Assembly (NCBI RefSeq): GCF_014205225.1 | Contig: NZ_JACHNB010000001.1 | Span: 1,116,001 to 1,180,000 of the forward strand | From: Actinoplanes octamycinicus | Lineage (GTDB): Bacteria; Actinomycetota; Actinomycetes; Mycobacteriales; Micromonosporaceae | DNA: 64,000 nt | Direction: 5' to 3' | Shown here: in pieces, positions 60,452 to 64,000 of the stretch | Layout of the letters: every line of letters starts with the position of its first letter | Numbering within the stretch: position 1 is the first letter of the stretch | Program-made: the position numbers and the translations under genes | The notes under the pieces: generated by a model | What the model saw: only the letters and a program-made list of their open reading frames with translations | Database searches by the model: none | What the model was told of the DNA's origin: nothing

Positions 60452-60921
60452 GGCAGCCGGCCCTGCTCGACCAGCCGGGCGAAACGCTTCAGCGCGCCGG
60501 TGAAGCTCAGCTTGGAGCCGGGCCAGAGGACCGGCCAGGCGATCTTGCCGATCGGGCCGGGCGGCAGGTGGAACCACTCGTGCAGCACCACCTGGGTGCG
60601 GTCGCCGGACATCGCGGTGCAGCGCATCGCGCCCGGGCCGCGCAGCACCTTGCCGCAGTGCACGACGCGGACCTCGTACGGCGCGTTGACCTTGACCACC
60701 CGGATCTCGTCGCGCAGCGCCGCCGGGCCGATCGCGGTGACCGCCTCGACCAGGCTGCCCTCGCCGCCGTCCCCCTCGACCACCTTGACCCGGGTGAACG
60801 GGATCCACTCGGACTGTCTCTCCCAGTCCATGAACGCGGCGAAGACCTTGGCGGCCGGGGCGTTCACGATCACCGTGGCGGTGACCTCCCCGGTGCCCGG
60901 GGTGGCGGCGTCGTCGCTCAT
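60448..60921 (-). CDS. SRPBCC/START-type lipid- or ligand-binding protein
   Basis: A 157-residue helix-grip protein: TATVIVNAPAAKVFAAFMDW (N-terminal START motif), RDEIRVVKVNAPYEVRVVHC and LHEWFHLPPGPIGKIAWPVL. These proteins bind hydrophobic ligands in polyketide cyclase and stress families. Ligand unknown. It is sandwiched, with four-base overlaps, between the DivIVA-domain gene and tag. Confidence 0.88.
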   Translation of the reverse strand: MSDDAATPGTGEVTATVIVNAPAAKVFAAFMDWERQSEWIPFTRVKVVEGDGGEGSLVEAVTAIGPAALRDEIRVVKVNAPYEVRVVHCGKVLRGPGAMRCTAMSGDRTQVVLHEWFHLPPGPIGKIAWPVLWPGSKLSFTGALKRFARLVEQGRLP

Positions 60922-61400
60922 CGGCTCTCCGCCGGCTCCTCGTCGGCCTTCGTCACCGTCTCCTCGGCCTTCTCCGTCGCCACCGCCGGCTCGGCTTTCT
61001 CCACCACCGGCTCGCCGGCCGGCGGCTCGGTGGCGCCCGGGGCGATCGCGGCCTCGCGGGCGGCGCGCAGCGCGTCGGCGTCCGCCATCCGGCCCTCGCG
61101 CAGCGCCGTCACCTCGGCCTCCAGCACCCCGATCAGCTCACCCTTGTAGCCGATGTCGTACGCCGCCCGCTGCAGCGCCTGATCGACCTGGGCCATCCGG
61201 TACCCGCGCCAGGCGGTGTCGAACCTGGTCCTGGCGATGTCGTCCTCGCCCAGCGGCCGGTCGCCGGGCAGCGGCACCGACTTGCCGTCCGGCTCGACCG
61301 GGGTGAGCCCGGAGTCGCCTCCGCTCAGGAGAACGGTCACGCCGAAGACGATCGTCCCGACGACCAGTGCTACGACAATGAAGAGCAGAAGCTGACTCAT
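60918..61400 (-). CDS. DivIVA-domain single-pass membrane protein
   Basis: A 160-residue protein: N-terminal helix (LLLFIVVALVVGTIVFGVTV, about 4-23), a short linker, then RFDTAWRGYRMAQVDQALQR, the DivIVA-domain core, and a Glu/Ala-rich tail. DivIVA-type proteins mark curved membranes at poles and septa. The ATG at 61400 is chosen as it places the helix at the start. It heads the operon with SRPBCC, tag and the 169-residue protein. Confidence 0.85.
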   Translation of the reverse strand: MSQLLLFIVVALVVGTIVFGVTVLLSGGDSGLTPVEPDGKSVPLPGDRPLGEDDIARTRFDTAWRGYRMAQVDQALQRAAYDIGYKGELIGVLEAEVTALREGRMADADALRAAREAAIAPGATEPPAGEPVVEKAEPAVATEKAEETVTKADEEPAESR

Positions 61401-61479
61401 GCGCACGATGTTGACATGTCGGCTTTCCGTAGGCGAGTCCGCCACCCGGTAGGACTTGCCCTGCCGGTCGGGACCAGCC

Positions 61480-61857
61480 CTAGGTCCAGGTGAGGATCTT
61501 CTTGCGCCACGCGTAGAGGATGCCCAGGGCGAGCACGGCCACGAAGACGCCCATCTCGGCGATCGCCGCACCGCCGAAGCCGGGCAGGTCGAAAATCACC
61601 GCCCACGGGAAGAGGAAAACGGCTTCCACCGCAAAAAGCACATACAGGTACGCATAGACGTAGTACCTGATCTGGGCCTGCGCCCAGTCCCCGCCGACCG
61701 GGTCGATGCCGCTCTCGTACGGGATCCGCTTGCCGGCCGGCTCGGCGGGCCGGGCCGGGCGCAGCAGACGGTTCGCGCCGAACGCCGCCACGAACAGCAA
61801 AACCCCAGCTGACAGGACCAGGCCGAGGGTGGCGTAGGAGCCCAGATATCCGTCCAC
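61480..61857 (-). CDS. nuoA: NADH-quinone oxidoreductase subunit A (lone copy)
   Basis: A 125-residue three-helix protein with the NuoA features: helix 1, a loop with KRIPYESGIDPVGGDWAQAQ, then YYVYAYLYVLFAVEAVFLFP and a third helix. NuoA is part of the proton-pumping arm of complex I. No nuoB or other subunit is adjacent; the gene stands alone and divergent from korA. In Streptomyces a second partial nuo set lies next to kor genes, so this may be its remnant or first gene. Confidence 0.9.
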   Translation of the reverse strand: MDGYLGSYATLGLVLSAGVLLFVAAFGANRLLRPARPAEPAGKRIPYESGIDPVGGDWAQAQIRYYVYAYLYVLFAVEAVFLFPWAVIFDLPGFGGAAIAEMGVFVAVLALGILYAWRKKILTWT

Positions 61858-62033
61858 GATCGTGCAGCCTACCCAAGACCACTAGCTCGCGGGAGCGACG
61901 CATGGCTACTGTGGGCAACGGTCCGCGGCGGCTCTCGTAAGGAGCGGCGAAGTAGTGTGGAAGTGACGATTGTGCGGGCCGGCTCATCGACGTGCGTACA
62001 CAAGATCGGCCCGCGCTCTTTGGAGGTTGAAAC

Positions 62034-63887
62034 GTGGCCGCTCCCGCGAAGCGAGTCGAGCAGCTGGACCGGGTGGTGATCCGATTCGCCGGCGACTCGG
62101 GCGATGGCATGCAGCTCACCGGTGACCGGTTCACCTCGGAGACCGCGCAGCTCGGCAACGACATCTCGACGCTGCCGAATTTCCCCGCCGAGATCCGCGC
62201 GCCCGCCGGCACCCTGCCGGGCGTGTCGAGTTTCCAGGTCCATTTCGCCGACTACGACATCCTGACCCCGGGCGACTCCCCCAACGTGCTCGTCGCGATG
62301 AACCCGGCCGCGCTCAAGGCGAACGTGTCGGAGCTGCCGCCCGGCGCCGACCTGATCATCAACACCGACGAGTTCACCAAGCGCAACCTGGCCAAGGTCG
62401 GCTATGCGGCCAGTCCGCTGGAGGACGGGTCGCTCGCCGACTACGCCGTGCACCCGGTCGCGCTGACCTCGATGACGGTCGGCGCGCTCGCCGGCCAGGG
62501 CATCTCGAAGAAGGACGCCGAGCGCGCCAAGAACATGTTCGCGCTCGGCCTGCTCTGCTGGATGTACTCGCGACCATACGAGTCCACCCTGCGGTTCCTG
62601 GAGCGCAAGTTCGCCAAGCGGCCGGAGCTGGTCGAGGCGAACAAGACCGCCTTCCAGGCCGGGTGGAACTACGGCGAGACCACCGAGGCCTTCGCGGTGC
62701 GCTACGAGATCAAGCCGGCCCGGATGCGGCCCGGCACCTACAAGAACATCACCGGCAACCAGGCGCTGGCGCTCGGCCTGGTCGCCGCGGCGGTGCGGTC
62801 CAAGCTGCCGCTCTTCCTCGGCGCCTACCCGATCACCCCGGCCTCGGACATCCTGCACGAGCTGTCCAAGCACAAGCGGTTCGGCGTCACCACCATGCAG
62901 GCCGAGGACGAGATCGCGGCGATCGGGGCGGCGCTCGGCGCGGCCTACGGCGGCGCGCTCGGCGTCACCACCACCTCCGGGCCCGGGGTGGCGCTCAAGG
63001 GCGAGACCATCTCGCTGGCGATCGCCCTGGAGCTGCCGCTGGTCATCGTCGACGTGCAGCGGGCCGGGCCGTCCACCGGCATGCCGACCAAGACCGAGCA
63101 GGCCGACCTGAACATGGCGCTGTTCGGTCGGCACGGCGAGGCGCCGCTGGCCGTGATCGCCCCGAAATCCCCGTCGGACTGCTTCCACGCCGCGTTGGAG
63201 GCGGCGCGGATCGCTCTGACCTACCGGACGCCGGTCATCCTGCTCTCCGACAACTACGTGGCGAACGGTTCCGAGCCGTGGCTGCTGCCCTCGGTCGACG
63301 AGCTGCCCGACCTGTCGGTCTCGTTCGCCACCGAGCCGAACTCGCCGGACGGGCGCTTCCTGCCCTACCTGCGTGACCCGTCGACGCTCGCCCGGCCGTG
63401 GGCGGTGCCGGGCACGCCCGGTCTGGAGCACCGCATCGGCGGCCTGGAGAAAGCCGACAAGACCGGCGACATCTCCTACGACCCGGCCAACCACGAGTTC
63501 ATGGTCCGCACCCGGGCGGCCCGGATCGAGGCGATCGAGGTCCCGGAGGTCGACGTCGAGGACCCGTCGGAGGACGCCCGCGTCCTGGTGCTCGGCTGGG
63601 GTTCGACCTACGGCCCGATCGGGGCGGCGTGCCGGGCGTTGCGGCAGCGCGGCCTGACGATCGCGCAGGCGCACCTGCGTCACCTGTCACCGCTGCCCGC
63701 CAACCTCGGCGAGGTCTTGAAGAACTACGACAAGGTCGTCATCCCGGAGATGAACCTCGGGCAGCTCGCCCACGTCATCCGGGCCCGCTACCTGATCGAC
63801 GCGGTGCCGTTCAACCAGGTCAGCGGCTTGCCGTTCACCGCGGCAACGCTGGAGAGCATGCTGGAGGACGTGGTCAAGAATGGCTAG
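62034..63887 (+). CDS. korA: 2-oxoglutarate (2-oxoacid):ferredoxin oxidoreductase, alpha subunit
   Basis: A 617-residue protein that fuses the gamma domain ([20 protein letters not shown], 13-32) to the alpha pyrimidine-binding domain ([20 protein letters not shown] and [20 protein letters not shown]). With KorB it oxidises 2-oxoglutarate to succinyl-CoA and reduces ferredoxin, in the TCA cycle of many actinobacteria. It starts with GTG after TTGGAGGTTG. Its end overlaps korB by eight bases. Confidence 0.95.
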   Translation: MAAPAKRVEQLDRVVIRFAGDSGDGMQLTGDRFTSETAQLGNDISTLPNFPAEIRAPAGTLPGVSSFQVHFADYDILTPGDSPNVLVAMNPAALKANVSELPPGADLIINTDEFTKRNLAKVGYAASPLEDGSLADYAVHPVALTSMTVGALAGQGISKKDAERAKNMFALGLLCWMYSRPYESTLRFLERKFAKRPELVEANKTAFQAGWNYGETTEAFAVRYEIKPARMRPGTYKNITGNQALALGLVAAAVRSKLPLFLGAYPITPASDILHELSKHKRFGVTTMQAEDEIAAIGAALGAAYGGALGVTTTSGPGVALKGETISLAIALELPLVIVDVQRAGPSTGMPTKTEQADLNMALFGRHGEAPLAVIAPKSPSDCFHAALEAARIALTYRTPVILLSDNYVANGSEPWLLPSVDELPDLSVSFATEPNSPDGRFLPYLRDPSTLARPWAVPGTPGLEHRIGGLEKADKTGDISYDPANHEFMVRTRAARIEAIEVPEVDVEDPSEDARVLVLGWGSTYGPIGAACRALRQRGLTIAQAHLRHLSPLPANLGEVLKNYDKVVIPEMNLGQLAHVIRARYLIDAVPFNQVSGLPFTAATLESMLEDVVKNG

Positions 63888-64000
63888 CCCCGCGCTGGAC
63901 CCATCAACCCGAGCCCTGAAGCTCACCGCGAAGGACTTCAAGTCCGACCAGGAGGTGCGCTGGTGCCCCGGCTGCGGTGACTACGCCATCCTGGCCGCCG
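63880..64000 (+). CDS. korB: 2-oxoglutarate (2-oxoacid):ferredoxin oxidoreductase, beta subunit (partial)
   Basis: The first 40 codons are present: [20 protein letters not shown], then [27 protein letters not shown] carries cluster cysteines and begins the thiamine-pyrophosphate domain of beta subunits. The ATG lies inside the end of korA (AATGGCTAG). Confidence 0.93.
   Translation, partial: MASPALDPSTRALKLTAKDFKSDQEVRWCPGCGDYAILAA

Noticed and set aside
61869..63683. 604-codon minus-strand open frame
   Set aside because: Lies opposite korA and shows the usual shadow composition.

Overview
The window is high-GC DNA (roughly 70% or more by eye) from an actinobacterium. Gene content and order point to the Micromonosporaceae, most likely Actinoplanes or a close relative. 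Supporting signs are conserved actinobacterial blocks that resemble Mycobacterium tuberculosis order: prs-glmU-tetR, tatD-rsmA-ispE, rsmI/pmt, fthC-galU-glp-rimJ-glpR and mrp-tatB-htrA. Others are many GTG starts, tRNA-Gln(TTG) and tRNA-Ala(CGC), a DUF3117 protein and korAB. The species is an inference; no rRNA is present. Most of the window is ordinary chromosomal core. No phage, insertion sequence or CRISPR array was seen.

Layout. 1-16 kb carries mainly minus-strand housekeeping genes: rplY (partial), prs, glmU, tRNA-Gln, an ABC-F ATPase, ispE, a 47-codon ORF that exactly bridges ispE and rsmA, rsmA, tatD, a secreted protein with a 9-residue repeat tract, metG and rsmI. 16-23 kb holds envelope genes (Pmt mannosyltransferase, a proline-rich membrane protein coupled to a deacetylase/glycosyltransferase fusion) and a GAF protein built like a histidine kinase but missing its catalytic residues. 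23.6-31.5 kb holds tRNA-Ala and the glpR-rimJ-glp-galU operon tied to cell division and molybdopterin-like chemistry, a diguanylate cyclase, 5-formyl-THF cyclo-ligase and an FmdB/Ruc-like zinc-ribbon protein. 31.6-39 kb holds small membrane proteins, a Fur regulator with an MpaB-family oxygenase, a RecB-like Fe-S nuclease, MarC, a PHP phosphoesterase and PH-domain protein, and a zinc-finger protein. 39.7-42.2 kb has thioredoxin and a radical SAM protein split by an intein placed in the [4Fe-4S] cysteine motif. 42.2-50 kb is repeat-rich: four separate tandem arrays (148 bp, about 54 bp, about 45 bp and 41 bp units) lie between ordinary genes (CoA-binding protein, SDR, lipoprotein, EamA, HAD, PhzF). 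50-55.8 kb is the MgtE-N/CBS, DUF1003, mrp, tatB, htrA, O-methyltransferase block. 55.8-64 kb holds pepA, DUF3117, a PaaX/enoyl-CoA hydratase pair, tag, small genes, a lone nuoA and korA with the start of korB.

How the genes work together. Several operons are translationally coupled by 1-8 bp overlaps (rsmA-47aa-ispE, galU-glp, PH protein-PHP, mgtE-like-DUF1003, paaX-echA, DivIVA-like-SRPBCC-tag, korA-korB). Convergent gene pairs usually share a long hairpin terminator; in one, both stop codons form the tips of the stem. The items most worth follow-up are the intein, the 47-aa coupled ORF, the pseudo-histidine kinase, the duplicated start region forming a 15-codon leader before the MgtE-like gene, the repeat arrays, and the Glp/GlpR module.
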